Positions 47,721-56,848 of a DNA stretch of 64,000 bases are shown in pieces. Under the pieces are notes generated by a model that made no database searches, was not told the DNA's origin, and worked only from the letters and a program-made list of their open reading frames with translations. Origin of the DNA: CAWJPY01 sp963844865 (GTDB lineage Bacteria; Acidobacteriota; Thermoanaerobaculia; Thermoanaerobaculales; Sulfomarinibacteraceae); assembly GCA_963844865.1 (NCBI GenBank), contig CAWJPY010000002.1, forward strand, positions 62,001-126,000, written 5' to 3'. The stretch's first letter is position 1. Each line of letters starts with the position of its first letter. Made by a program: the position numbers and the translations under genes.

Positions 47721-48770
47721 ATGACGGCGCGCTTCTCACTGGCTCGACCCTTCGACGGTCATCTCCACCTCCGTGACGGAGCTCAGATGGCCGATGCCGT
47801 CCGGTACAGTGCGCGGGTCTTCTCGGCTGCGGTGGTGATGCCGAACCTGGCGCCGCCCCTCACCACCACCGAGCAGGTGCTGGGCTACCGGAGGCGGATC
47901 CTCGCCGCGCTGCCGGCCGAGGCGGGCTTCGTGCCCCTCATGACCCTCTACCTGTCCGATGACACCTCGTCCGAGGAGATCCGTCGCGCGGCGGCGAGCG
48001 GCGTCCTGGTGGGCGCCAAGCTCTATCCCATGGGCGCCACCACGCACTCCGAAGCCGGTGTCAGCGCGCCGGAGCGGATCTTCGACGTGCTGGAGGCCAT
48101 GGAAGAGCACGACCTCCCCCTGCTGGTGCACGGCGAGGTCAACGATCCGGACGTGGACATCTTCGATCGCGAGCGCGTGTTCCTCGAGCGTGTGCTCGGC
48201 CCGCTGGTGGAGCGCTTCCAGGGGCTGCGCGTGGTCCTCGAGCACGTCACCACCAGGGAGGGCGTCCAGTTCGTGATGTCGTCTCCGCCCAGGGTGGCTG
48301 CCACGGTCACCGTCCACCACCTCCTGCTCAACCGCAACGCCCTCTTCGATGGCGGCCTCGACCCCCACCACTACTGTCTGCCGGTGCTCAAGGGCGAACC
48401 CCACCGGCGGGCGGTGGTGGCCGCGGCCACCGGCGACGATCCCCGGTTCTTCCTCGGCACCGACAGCGCGCCGCATCCGCGCTCGCGCAAGGAGCGGCGG
48501 GGGGGCGCAGCCGGCATCTTCACGGCCCCTGCGGCTCTCGAGCTGACTGCGGGGGTCTTCGAGGAGGCGGGAGCGCTCGATCGGCTGGAGGCGTTCGCCT
48601 GCCTGCGCGGGCCCCGCTTCTACCGGCTGCCGCCGTCCACCAGGCGCGTCGTGCTCGAGCGGCGGCCATGGCGGGTGCCCGTCGGCTACCCCTTCGGTGA
48701 CGAGGAGGTGGTCCCTCTGGGCGCCGGAACGATGGTGGCCTGGAAGCTGGACGAGGACGCTGCGACCTAG
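47721..48770 (+). CDS. pyrC: Dihydroorotase, homodimeric type
   Basis: 349 aa class II dihydroorotase (pyrimidine synthesis, carbamoyl-aspartate to dihydroorotate). Zinc ligands: His14 and His16 in 'DGHLHLRDG', carbamylated Lys100 in 'VGAKLYPMGATT', His137 in 'LLVHGE', His175 in 'LEHVTT', and Asp248 in 'LGTDSAPH'. No clear ribosome-binding site precedes ATG 47721. A hairpin follows the stop. It is the only pyrimidine gene in the window. Confidence 0.94.
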   Translation: MTARFSLARPFDGHLHLRDGAQMADAVRYSARVFSAAVVMPNLAPPLTTTEQVLGYRRRILAALPAEAGFVPLMTLYLSDDTSSEEIRRAAASGVLVGAKLYPMGATTHSEAGVSAPERIFDVLEAMEEHDLPLLVHGEVNDPDVDIFDRERVFLERVLGPLVERFQGLRVVLEHVTTREGVQFVMSSPPRVAATVTVHHLLLNRNALFDGGLDPHHYCLPVLKGEPHRRAVVAAATGDDPRFFLGTDSAPHPRSRKERRGGAAGIFTAPAALELTAGVFEEAGALDRLEAFACLRGPRFYRLPPSTRRVVLERRPWRVPVGYPFGDEEVVPLGAGTMVAWKLDEDAAT

Positions 48771-48797
48771 CCCGGCCCCTCCGGAAGGGGCGCCGGG
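48771..48797 (+). terminator. Hairpin after pyrC
   Basis: CCCGG-C-CCCTTCCGG-type sequence starting at the base after the pyrC stop: CCCGGCCCCT pairs with AGGGGCGCCGGG across CCGGA, with one bulge. It probably separates pyrC from the pfk transcript. Confidence 0.6.
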
Positions 48798-48827
48798 CCC
48801 GGGAATCGGCGCGCCCGACGCGACGTC

Positions 48828-48842
48828 TAGAATAGACGGAGG
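48828..48842 (+). promoter_or_regulatory. Candidate -10 box and ribosome-binding site of pfk
   Basis: TAGAAT (48828-48833) is a good -10, though no -35 is seen at 17 nt; GGAGG (48838-48842) follows and lies 9 nt before ATG 48852. The two are too close for an ordinary leader to place transcription start far upstream of the ribosome-binding site. Confidence 0.35.
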
Positions 48843-48851
48843 AAACGCCCC

Positions 48852-50057
48852 ATGGCCCACCTGAAGAAGCACAAGGGGACGATCGCGATTCTCACCGGCG
48901 GTGGGGATGTGCCGGGGCTCAACCCCGCCATCAGGGCGCTCACCGTGCGCGCCCTGCGTGAGGGCTACCGCGTGCTGGGCATTCGCCGGGGATGGGCCGG
49001 ACTGGTGGAGATCGACCCGGATGTCAAGCCAGGACCGGACCTGGTCATGGAGCTGACCGAGGACGTGGTCAACAAGGTGGGGCGGACCGGTGGGACCTTC
49101 CTCCACACGTCACGCACCAACCCGAGCCGAATCCCCAAGGCCGGGCTGCCGGAGCACCTGCGCTCGCAGTACACCCAGGACACCAACGACCTGACCGAGG
49201 AGGTGCTGGCCTCCCTGGAGCGGTTGGGCATCGACACCCTCATCCCCATCGGCGGCGACGACACGCTCTCCTACGGCGTCCGCCTGCACCAGGAGGGCGT
49301 GCCCGTCATCGCGATCCCCAAGACCATGGACAACGACGTCCCCGGCACCGACTACTGCATCGGGTTCTCCACCTGCGTGACGCGCACCCTCGAGATGACC
49401 CACGCGCTGCGCACGTCGGCGGGCAGCCACGAGCGCTTCCTCGTGATCGAGGTGTTCGGCCGCTACGCGGGGTTCACCGCCCTGCTCCCCACCATGGCCG
49501 GCGCCGCCAACCGGTGCGTCATCCCCGAGCATCCCTTCGAGATCGGCCGCCTCTGTGAGCTGCTTTCGGAAGACCGGCGGAAGAACCGCTCCAGCTACAG
49601 CGTGGTCCTGGTGTCGGAGGGCGCCACCTTCAAGGGCTCGGAGAAGATGACCTTCGAGGGCCAGGAGGCGGACATGTTCGGCCACAAGAAGCTGGGCGGC
49701 GTCGGCGACCGGGTCTCCCGCGCGCTCAAGGACCTCTCGCCCGAGTACAACAACGGCGTCCAGGTGGAGACCATCAACCAGCGCCTCGGCTACCTGGTGC
49801 GCTGCGGCAACCCGGACGCCATGGACTCCATCGCGCCCATGGCCTTCGGCAACCTCGCCATGGACCTGATCCTGGAAGGGGTGTCGGGCCGCCTGGTCAA
49901 CATCCGCAACGGCCGCTACGACCACGTCCCCATCGACGTGGTGACCAGCCGCAAGAAGGTGGTGGACGTGGGCAAGTTCTACAACACGGACCGGCTGCGC
50001 CCGCAGTACAAGCGATTCGCGGGATCGCCGCTGTTCATCATGACCTCCGACTTCTAG
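48852..50057 (+). CDS. 6-phosphofructokinase, pyrophosphate-dependent type
   Basis: 401 aa group A phosphofructokinase. The nucleotide site reads G-G-D136-D137-T, and the substrate loop P-K157-T-M-D-N-D. In E. coli PfkA the corresponding residues are Gly104 and Gly124; Asp at the first and Lys at the second are the published hallmark of PPi-dependent enzymes. So it should use pyrophosphate and be reversible, serving both glycolysis and gluconeogenesis. 'TGGGDVPGLN' is the N-terminal phosphate loop. It forms an operon with gloA (9 nt gap). Confidence 0.9.
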   Translation: MAHLKKHKGTIAILTGGGDVPGLNPAIRALTVRALREGYRVLGIRRGWAGLVEIDPDVKPGPDLVMELTEDVVNKVGRTGGTFLHTSRTNPSRIPKAGLPEHLRSQYTQDTNDLTEEVLASLERLGIDTLIPIGGDDTLSYGVRLHQEGVPVIAIPKTMDNDVPGTDYCIGFSTCVTRTLEMTHALRTSAGSHERFLVIEVFGRYAGFTALLPTMAGAANRCVIPEHPFEIGRLCELLSEDRRKNRSSYSVVLVSEGATFKGSEKMTFEGQEADMFGHKKLGGVGDRVSRALKDLSPEYNNGVQVETINQRLGYLVRCGNPDAMDSIAPMAFGNLAMDLILEGVSGRLVNIRNGRYDHVPIDVVTSRKKVVDVGKFYNTDRLRPQYKRFAGSPLFIMTSDF

Positions 50058-50066
50058 GAGCCCAGC

Positions 50067-50447
50067 ATGAGGATCCTGCACACCATGATCCGAGTCGGCG
50101 ACCTGGAGCGGTCGCTCTCCTTCTACACCGACGCCCTCGGTATGACGCTCCTGCGGCGCGCCGACTTCGAGGGGGGACGTTTCACGCTCGCTTTCGTGGG
50201 CTACGGCGACGAGTCGGAGAGCGCCGTCATCGAGCTCACCCACAACTGGGACACCTCCGGCTACGACCTCGGCAATGGCTTCGGCCACATCGCCGTCGAG
50301 GTGGACGACATCGCTGCGGCCTGCGACCGAGTCCGCGAGCACGGCGGCACGGTGACCCGCGAGCCGGGCCCCATGAAGCACGGCACCACCGTGATCGCGT
50401 TCGTCCAGGACCCGGACGGGTACAAGATCGAGTTCATCCAGGCGTAG
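50067..50447 (+). CDS. gloA: Lactoylglutathione lyase (glyoxalase I)
   Basis: 126 aa vicinal-oxygen-chelate protein. Metal ligands His5, Glu56, His74 and Glu122 occupy the same numbers as in E. coli GloA. It isomerises the hemithioacetal of methylglyoxal, a by-product of triose phosphates, which fits its place 9 nt after pfk. Confidence 0.93.
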   Translation: MRILHTMIRVGDLERSLSFYTDALGMTLLRRADFEGGRFTLAFVGYGDESESAVIELTHNWDTSGYDLGNGFGHIAVEVDDIAAACDRVREHGGTVTREPGPMKHGTTVIAFVQDPDGYKIEFIQA

Positions 50448-50457
50448 AGCCTCACGC

Positions 50458-50520
50458 GATCGCCGGTGGATCGGGACCCGCGTCCGCGTCCTTGTCCGTC
50501 TGCGGACTCGACCGGCGATC
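50458..50520 (+). terminator. Nested stem-loop after gloA
   Basis: GATCGCCGGT (50458-50467) pairs with ACCGGCGATC (50511-50520), enclosing GTCCGC...GCGGAC as an inner stem and a GGACGC-type tract read in reverse (CGCGTCCGCGTCC). It begins 10 nt after the gloA stop and probably ends the pfk-gloA transcript, though no T run is present. Confidence 0.5.
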
Positions 50521-50712
50521 AGCGACAGTCATGGAAGCCGGCGAGAGCCCAAGACGACCCGGAGATGAGGGTGCCGAGGATCGCCGCCGCTGTCGTCGGG
50601 CGAAGATGCCGCGGCCGGATCCGGGCGCGGGCTCGGACGCGGGCTCGGACGCGGGCGAGGGCACGTCTTCTCTCTCTTGCAGGACCTGGGCAGGGCGGTG
50701 TAGCGTGCCGGG

Positions 50713-51903
50713 GTGCTCGGCTACGACTCCCGTCCTGGACCGCTGGTCGCCACCTGCACCCGTGGCCTCGAGGAGGTGCTGGCCGACGAGCTGCGCGCTC
50801 TCGGTGCCGATGCCGTGGCCCCGGGTCGCGGCATGGTGAGCTGTACCGGTGACCTCGCCACCGTCTACGACGCCAACCTGCGCCTGCGCACGGCGATGCG
50901 GGTGCTGGTGCCCATGGCCCGGGGACAGGTGCGGCAGCGCAAGGAGCTGTACGACCTGGCGGCGTCGGTGGCCTGGGAGCGCATCCTGCAACGCGGTCAG
51001 ACCATGGCGGTGGAGGTGGCGGGCTCGAGCCGCTTCTTCCGCAACACCGTCTTCGCAGCCCAGGTAGTGAAGGATGCCGTGGTGGACCGGCTGCGTTCAC
51101 ACTGGGGAGCACGCCCCGACGTGGATCGGCAGGACGCGGACGTCCGTCTCCACCTGCATCTCTCCGAAGGCGCTTCCAGCCTCGCCCTGGACAGCACCGG
51201 GGAACCCCTCTCCCACCGAGGCTACCGGCCCGCCGGGGGACCGGCGCCCCTGGCCGAGACCCTGGCCGCCGGCGTCCTGCTCCTGGCCGGCTACGACGGT
51301 TCCCTGCCCCTTCTGGACCCGCTCTGCGGGACGGGCACCCTGGCGGTGGAGGCCGCGCTCATCGCCACCGGCACCGCTCCCGGCCTGCGCCGGGAGTTCG
51401 CGTTCGAACGCTGGAACGTGCACCACCGGGAGCTGTTCGAGGAGGTCACACGCAGGGCGAGCTCGGGGCGCCACGACCCGGCGGCGGCCATCGTCGCCCG
51501 GGATCGCGATGAGCGCGCGGTGCACGCCACCCGGCGCAACCTGGCGGCGGCGTGGATGGACCGCTTCGTGACTGTGGAGCAGTCCGACGCCCTGGACCTG
51601 CGCTGGCACGACGGCGTCATCGTGACCAATCCTCCCTACGGCAAGCGCGTCGGCGACGTGTCGCGTCTGGAGGGCTTCTACCGGCGCCTGGGCGATCGGC
51701 TCAAGCGCCACGCTGTGGGGTCCACCGCCTGGCTGCTGGTCGGCAACCCCCAACTGGCCAAGCGCATCGGTCTCCGGCCGCGCCGGCGCATCCCGCTCTA
51801 CAACGGTCCCATCGAGTGCCGGCTGCTGCGCTTCGACCTGTACGAAGGAAGTACCGAGCAGCGGAAGCAGTCAGTGGACAGCGACAGCGAACCGCGGCAG
51901 TAG
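50713..51903 (+). CDS. THUMP-domain SAM-dependent RNA methyltransferase (RlmL-like)
   Basis: 396 aa from GTG 50713. An N-terminal THUMP region ('TCTRGLEEVLADELRALGA') precedes a Rossmann methyltransferase with motif I 'LLDPLCGTGTLAVEAALIA' and the catalytic 'VTNPPYGKRVG' (N/D-PP-Y type, N2-guanine or N6-adenine). It resembles the RlmL half of E. coli RlmKL (23S rRNA m2G2445) and the YpsC group. The last about 20 residues ('STEQRKQSVDSDSEPRQ') are encoded by an intergenic-type repeat tract that has run into the coding end. Confidence 0.87.
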   Translation: MLGYDSRPGPLVATCTRGLEEVLADELRALGADAVAPGRGMVSCTGDLATVYDANLRLRTAMRVLVPMARGQVRQRKELYDLAASVAWERILQRGQTMAVEVAGSSRFFRNTVFAAQVVKDAVVDRLRSHWGARPDVDRQDADVRLHLHLSEGASSLALDSTGEPLSHRGYRPAGGPAPLAETLAAGVLLLAGYDGSLPLLDPLCGTGTLAVEAALIATGTAPGLRREFAFERWNVHHRELFEEVTRRASSGRHDPAAAIVARDRDERAVHATRRNLAAAWMDRFVTVEQSDALDLRWHDGVIVTNPPYGKRVGDVSRLEGFYRRLGDRLKRHAVGSTAWLLVGNPQLAKRIGLRPRRRIPLYNGPIECRLLRFDLYEGSTEQRKQSVDSDSEPRQ

Positions 51904-52015
51904 CCAGCACACAGCAACAGCGACCGCGAACCGCGTCAGTGAACCGCGGCAGCGGCAGTGGACGGCGGTCAGCGTCCGCGGCGGCGATCAGCGGCAGCGA
52001 CCGCGAACCGCGCTG
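51860..52015. repeat. GGCAGCG/CGACAGCGAACC tract
   Basis: Degenerate units such as GGACAGCGACAGCGAACCGCGGCAG, CAACAGCGACCGCGAACCGCG and GGCGGCGATCAGCGGCAGCGACCGCG run from the last codons of the methyltransferase into the spacer. Confidence 0.6.
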
Positions 52016-52321
52016 GCGAAACGGCGAGGGGCTGTGGGAGCATCAGAGAGCGTGCCAGGCAACCCGTCTTGATTCGATTGTCCGCAGATCGCCTCATCCG
52101 AATGCTGCCTGGCACCGCCTCTCACCATCCCGAAGCGCGAGCTACCGCGACGCGCCGATTCCTTCGGCGCCTTCCCCGTGGTTGCCACTCTTGATGATCC
52201 TCGGACCTCACACCCCGGTCCACGTCGACCTCCCGCCCCCGAAGATCACCAGGAGTGGCACGCCCGAGGGAGGCGCTGTTTTCCGTGACGCCTCACGACC
52301 TCCCGCCGATGGAGACGGGGC
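51904..52321. other. Spacer with repeat tract and hairpin repeat copy D
   Basis: 418 nt between the methyltransferase stop and the four-helix-bundle stop, both facing it. It holds only the GGCAGCG tract (to about 52015) and the extended hairpin repeat copy D (about 52042-52285). No gene is seen. Confidence 0.65.
52042..52285. repeat. GTGCCTGGCAC-type hairpin repeat, copy D, extended form
   Basis: CAGAGAGCGTGCCAGGC (52044-52060) pairs imperfectly with GCTGCCTGGCACCGCCTCTC near 52104-52123. Loop (TTCGATT...CGCAGATCGCCTCATCCGAA) and right extension match copy C. The extension contains CCCGAAGCG, CGCCGATT, TTCCCCG, TCGGAC and AGGAGTGGCACGCCCG in the same order. Confidence 0.75.
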
Positions 52322-52696
52322 TCACTGCGCCGGGTGCAGAAGACGCCACGTCATGGCCCGCACGTCATCGAAGCCTTCGATAGCGGGCTTCGCCGCCGAC
52401 CAGCTGACGGCTCCTGTGGCAGCCAGCAGTCGCACGTGGCTGTCGACCTCCTTGGCCGAGGCATAGGCGATTCTCCACAAGTGCAGCCGGTCGCGACCGG
52501 TCCGTCCGTGACCTTCAGCGAGATTCGCGGGCACCGAGCTCGCGCAGCGAACCACCTGGTCGCCGATCGACTTTAGAGGAGCCGGGAGCCTCATCACGAG
52601 CTTGATGGCCGCGCCCGCAGCTTCGAGAGCCAAGCGATGGGCAGCCAGGCCGGGTTCGGGGGTCGCGTTGTGCATGGTCAGCTCCGGGTCGTTCAT
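52322..52696 (-). CDS. Four-helix-bundle protein (S23-like family)
   Basis: 124 aa; ATG 52696 with GAGAGG close upstream. 'SIGDQVVRCASSVPANLAEG' is the hallmark of the family first found as ORFs in intervening sequences of bacterial 23S rRNA genes; the protein forms a pentameric four-helix bundle of unknown function. The second half 'LWRIAYASAKEVDSHVRLL' and the C-terminus 'DVRAMTWRLLHPAQ' complete the fold. Two broken relatives occur in this window (7458-7628 and 11525-11700). It is not inside an rRNA gene here. Confidence 0.85.
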   Translation of the reverse strand: MNDPELTMHNATPEPGLAAHRLALEAAGAAIKLVMRLPAPLKSIGDQVVRCASSVPANLAEGHGRTGRDRLHLWRIAYASAKEVDSHVRLLAATGAVSWSAAKPAIEGFDDVRAMTWRLLHPAQ

Positions 52697-53080
52697 GCCC
52701 CCTCTCACGAGCCGGTGGCCGGTCCATGTCAAGGGTGCGAAGCACCGGGCTCCTAGCCCGGCTTGCCCTTGACCTGGGCCGGCCACCGGCTATGTTTCAC
52801 CAGGAACGACCCGGAGTGACCATGCCGCCGATCGCTGCCGCCGATCGCTGCCGCCGATCGCTGCCGCCGATCGCTGCCGCCGATCGCTGCCGCCGATCGC
52901 TGCCGCCGATCGCTGCCGCCGATCGCTGCCGCCGATCGCTGCCGCCGATCGCTGCCGCCGATCGCTGCCGCCGATCGCTGCCGCCGATCGCTGCCGCCGA
53001 TCGCTGCCGCCGATCGCTGCCGCCGATCGCTGCCGCCGCGGGCGGGCGGGTGGGGGCAATCAAGAATGACGAATCAAGAA
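52697..53080. other. Spacer upstream of four-helix-bundle gene with 13 bp tandem repeat
   Basis: 384 nt. It contains CCGGGCT-CCT-AGCCCGG (52745-52761), a 7 bp hairpin; a segment shared with the 11.7 kb locus (CACCGGCTATG and GAACGACCCGGAGTGACCA, about 52780-52821); the 13 bp tandem array; and a 9 nt direct repeat ATCAAGAAT twice (53059-53082) at the pepF end. Confidence 0.6.
52824..53040. repeat. 13 bp tandem repeat, 16 perfect copies
   Basis: The unit GATCGCTGCCGCC is repeated without a single mismatch 16 times from 52830 to 53037, preceded by a partial GCCGCC. The unit length is not a multiple of three, so both strands appear open in several frames (a 13-residue protein repeat); this is a by-product, not a gene. 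Confidence 0.95.
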
Positions 53081-54923
53081 TTAGGAAATGCCCGCAAGAG
53101 CCCCGAGCTCGGTCTCGAGACGGTCGACCAGGGTGCTCATCTTCGCCACCAGCGCCTCCACCGGCTCGGGCGTCGCCAGGTCCACACCGGCACGGCGCAA
53201 GAGCTCCACCGGGTTGTCGCTGCCCCCGGCCGCCAGCAGCTCCAGGTAGCCGGCCACCGTGGCGCGGCGCTCCTCGGCGGACCCGTGGCTCATGCGGCTA
53301 TGGAGGAGGCTGGCGGCGGCCTTGGACGTGGCGTACTGGTACACGTAGAACGGGGAGCCGTAGAAGTGGGGGATCCGCGCCCAGGTGTTGCGGTACCAGT
53401 CCTGGTCGTCCAGCGCGTCGCCGAAGAAGGCCTCCAGGGTGTGCAGGTACAGCTCCTGGAGGGCGGCCGCCGTGACCGGCTCGCCCCGCTCCACGCGGCG
53501 GTGGGCCGCGACCTCGAAGTCGGCGAACATGGCCTGGCGGTAGAAGGAGGCGGCCAGGTCGTCGATGGCGTGCTGGAGCAGGATCACCCGCCGCCTGGGG
53601 TTTTCCTCCCGCGACAGCAGGAGCTCGCCGAAGAGCTCCTCCGAGGTCATGCTCGCCACCTCGGCGACGAAGATGGAGTACGACGACGTGGCGAATGGCT
53701 GTGCGGCGCACGCCAGCTCGGTGTGCATGGTGTGGCCCATCTCGTGGGCCACCGTGAAGGCGTCGTTGACGGTGTCGGCATAGTTGAGCAACAGGTACGG
53801 GTGGACGCCGTAGACGCCGGCCGAGAAGGCGCCCGAGCGTTTCCCCTGACTCTCGTAGACGTCGATCCAGCGCTCGGCGAAGGCCCGGTCCACCGTGGCC
53901 TGGTAGTCCTTGCCGAACACGTTCACCGACTCCTCCAGCAGGGGCCGCACCTCATCGTAGGGCACGCTCCACGCCTCGTCGACGAGGGGGAGGTAGGCGT
54001 CGAAGTAGCGGTAGCGGTCGAGGGAGAGGACGCGGCGGCGGAGCTCATGGTAGCGGCGCAGGGGCCCGGTCCCGACCTTGGCGGCGGTGAGCAGGTTCTC
54101 CACGACGGCGGGGGGGATGCCGTCCTCGTCCAGGGCCGCCTCGAGGGTGGACGGGTAGCCGCGGGCCTGGGCGACGAACCAGTCGTTCTGCAGCACTCCG
54201 TCGTAGACCGCGGCGTAGGCGTTGGGAAAGCCGTCGAAGACGCTGAAGTGACCCCGGAAGAGGGCCTCCCGGTCGGCGGGGTCGCGCAGGGTGTGGAGGC
54301 CGTTGGAGTAGTTGGCGTGGGTGGCGCGGACCCTGTCCCCGCTGGACAGGGTCACCTCCGGGAAGCTGACATCGGCATCGGCGAGCATGCTGTAGGTGTG
54401 AGCGGGCACGCCGCCCAGTGGGCCGGCGTAGGCGAGCAGCCGTTCGCCGGACTCGTCCAGGACGTGCTGCTGCTTGCGATAGGTCTCCTCGATGGGGAAG
54501 CGGTACGGCGCGAGCTCCTCGGTCTCATCCAGCCACGCGTGCATGGTGTCCTCTGGAATGGCCAGCAGCTCGGGCACGTACCAGGCCGTCGCCTGGTGGA
54601 ACCTGGCGAGCATGATGCGGACCCGTTCCAGGCGCGCCTGCACGTCGTTGTCCCGGGTGTCCTGGGCCAGCATCAGGGACGGGTACTGGTAGACGCGGTA
54701 GACGAGCTGGCCCAGCTCGTCGGACAGCCGGTTGGCGGACAGGATCTGCTGCGGTCCCGCGGGCCAGGGTTCCTCGGTAGTCCTGGTACGCCTCCATGAG
54801 ACGGCCGAGCCTGGTGAGGGCCTCCTCCCACGCCGGCCAGTCCTCGAAGATGGGGCGCAGGTCCCACCGGTAGCGCTCGGGGATGGCGGACCGGTCGCCG
54901 CCGCTTGGTCGCGTCGAGGGCAT
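53081..54923 (-). CDS. pepF: Oligoendopeptidase F, M3 family (one frameshift)
   Basis: Cytoplasmic zinc metallopeptidase for short peptides, about 613 aa. ATG 54923 has GAGGAGGT 5 nt upstream; the N-terminus 'PERYRWDLRPIFEDWPAWEE' then runs into a one-base insertion near 54743-54752, after which 'LSANRLSDELGQLVYRVYQY' continues in the other frame. The span is one above a multiple of three. The zinc site is 'TVAHEMGHTMH' with the downstream Glu in 'EVASMTSEELF'. 'RIPHFYGSPFYVYQYATSK' is the typical substrate-binding C-terminal motif. Confidence 0.9.
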
Positions 54924-55100
54924 CACCGACCTCCTCGTGCCCGGTCCATCCGCGAACCATTGGCGACGCGCGCGAGCGTCGTCCCATGGAGGCCCGGGGC
55001 CGGGCGTTGCCGAGTCACCGTAGCCGCGCGCCCTGATTCTGTCCATGAGGGGCGGCCCCATGAAGCGCTCCGGCCGTCCGCGCGGTGGCCGCACCGGCTG

Positions 55101-56831
55101 TCAGCGGACGTCGGCGCCCGGGGCGAGGCGCCGTGAGGGGCGCGCGATGGCCAGGCGCAACGCGATGTCCAGTGTCGTCTGGGGCGGAGACACGTCGACC
55201 GTTACCTCGGCGGGCGCGAAGCCCGGCGCCGTGGTGCGGAACGTCCACGACCCCGACGGGGCCCCATGGATGAAGTAGCGGCCGTCGCCGTCGGTGATTG
55301 CGCTCAGCTCGCTGCCCCGGACCTCGACGGTGGCGCGGGCCACGGGCTGCCCGGTGGCTGCCGCGGTCACGAGCCCCGCCACCGTGACGCCGCTCGCCGG
55401 CTGGAGCGCGACGTCGAGGGTGGTGGCGACCTCTGCGCTCACGCTGACACCGCCCATCTCGAGGGGCTCGTAGCCCGGCGAGGTGATGCGGACGGTGTAG
55501 ACGCCGGGCAGCACCATGCGGTGGAAGTCGCCCACGTCGGGATCGGTCGTCACCCAGGAGCGGTCCTCCTCCACGTCGTGGTCCTCCAGGTGGATGGTCG
55601 CCGCCAGGGGTTGCCCCTCGGGCCCCCGGATCACACCGCGCAGACCGGCGCCGGCCGCTGCGATGAAGCCGCGCAGGGCGCGGCGGTTCGCATGCCACAG
55701 CGTCTCCAGGGAGCGGCCGTAGAGCGTCTTGTAGTGCGAGACCTCGACCGTCAGCTCCCGGGAGGAGTGGAAGAACGTCATGAAGTCGCCCCTCCCTCCG
55801 TGCACCGGGTACCAGGAGTAGCCCCGGGTGATGCCGTCGTTGAAACCTCCCATGTAGCCGGAGGGGCCGTCCTCGTGGGCGAGGTCCGCCCACGCCCGGG
55901 CCAGGGCGACGAGCCACGCATCGTCCGCGTGCGTCCGATCCCAGGTGTCCCACGGGTAGTTCACCACCTCGGCCCCGTCGTGCAGGTTGGCCGACAGGGA
56001 GATGGTGTGGTCGGACGCGAAGCGCATCCAGGCCCGGGTCTCCGGCCACCAGGAATGGCCGTCCGGATGGTCTCCGCCCTCAGGATCGGGGTCGGGGAAG
56101 TTGCGGTTCGGGTCGACCGTGGTGGCCCCGCCTTCGGCGGTGGTGTAGAAGCGGGTGGCGCCGACGACGGTGTCGTCGCCCGCGAAGTAGGTCCCGTCGG
56201 GGTTGGCGTTGGGGTTGATCCAGATCTCCGTGTCGTCGACCAGGCGGGCGCTCTCGGGATCGGAGCCGTAGCTCGAGAGGAGGTCGTCGGCGAGTCGCAG
56301 CAGGAGGATCATGCCGCTGGCCTCGTCGCCGTGCATGGTCGAGGTCAGCAGGACCTCCGGTTCGTCCTCCTCCCGTTCGGGGTTGTCGGTGATGCGCAGG
56401 GCCCACAGGCGGTGGGGCCGCGCTCGATTGGACGTCTCCCCCAGGACCTCCAACCGGCACAGCTCGGGATGGGCCTCGGCCAGGCCCTCCAACAGCCCGA
56501 CGTACTGCTGGTAGGAGGGGTAGCAGTCCCAGGACCGGTCCGGGTCCGACTCCCAGCCGGTGGGACACATGGTCACAAGCGCCACCTTCGTCTCGGCGAC
56601 GACGGTCCACGTGAAGCCGGCGTCGGCCAGCTCCCGGAGCTGGCCGGGCGACACCAGAGCGTGGACCTCGCTGTCGCGCACGTGGGTGATGCTTACCAGC
56701 CTGGAGAGCTCGTCCAGGCGCCGGTGGTCGGTCACACGGAGGCGGATCTCCACCGGGAGGTCACCATCCGCCGCCACTCCCGCAAGGGCTGCGAGCAGGC
56801 AGAGCAGGACCGAGGACAGTCGGAGGCGCAC
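55101..56831 (-). CDS. Secreted M14 zinc carboxypeptidase with C-terminal Ig-like repeats
   Basis: 576 aa from GTG 56831 with a signal peptide (about 1-22). Zinc ligands H-x-x-E in 'STMHGDEASG' and His in 'SANLHDGAEVV'; catalytic Glu in 'LTVEVSHYK'. 'WINPNANPDGT' and 'DPNRNFPD' are M14 landmarks. Two carboxypeptidase-regulatory/CNA-B-like beta domains follow ('GLRGVIRGPEGQPLAATI' and 'ATVEVRGSELSAITDGDGRY'). It removes C-terminal residues from peptides outside the cytoplasm. It lies 17 nt after the BamA-like gene, third in a pentapeptide/BamA-like/M14 cluster. Confidence 0.87.
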   Translation of the reverse strand: MRLRLSSVLLCLLAALAGVAADGDLPVEIRLRVTDHRRLDELSRLVSITHVRDSEVHALVSPGQLRELADAGFTWTVVAETKVALVTMCPTGWESDPDRSWDCYPSYQQYVGLLEGLAEAHPELCRLEVLGETSNRARPHRLWALRITDNPEREEDEPEVLLTSTMHGDEASGMILLLRLADDLLSSYGSDPESARLVDDTEIWINPNANPDGTYFAGDDTVVGATRFYTTAEGGATTVDPNRNFPDPDPEGGDHPDGHSWWPETRAWMRFASDHTISLSANLHDGAEVVNYPWDTWDRTHADDAWLVALARAWADLAHEDGPSGYMGGFNDGITRGYSWYPVHGGRGDFMTFFHSSRELTVEVSHYKTLYGRSLETLWHANRRALRGFIAAAGAGLRGVIRGPEGQPLAATIHLEDHDVEEDRSWVTTDPDVGDFHRMVLPGVYTVRITSPGYEPLEMGGVSVSAEVATTLDVALQPASGVTVAGLVTAAATGQPVARATVEVRGSELSAITDGDGRYFIHGAPSGSWTFRTTAPGFAPAEVTVDVSPPQTTLDIALRLAIARPSRRLAPGADVR

Positions 56832-56848
56832 GTCCAGATTGTAGCCCC

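Noticed and set aside
52824..53040. CRISPR array
   Set aside because: Repeats are 13 bp, directly adjacent with no spacers, and no cas genes are near.
52790..53063. Repeat proteins PPIAAADRCRRSL / GGSDRRQRSAAAI
   Set aside because: They are translations of the 13 bp tandem array in different frames, without ribosome-binding site or non-repeat domain.
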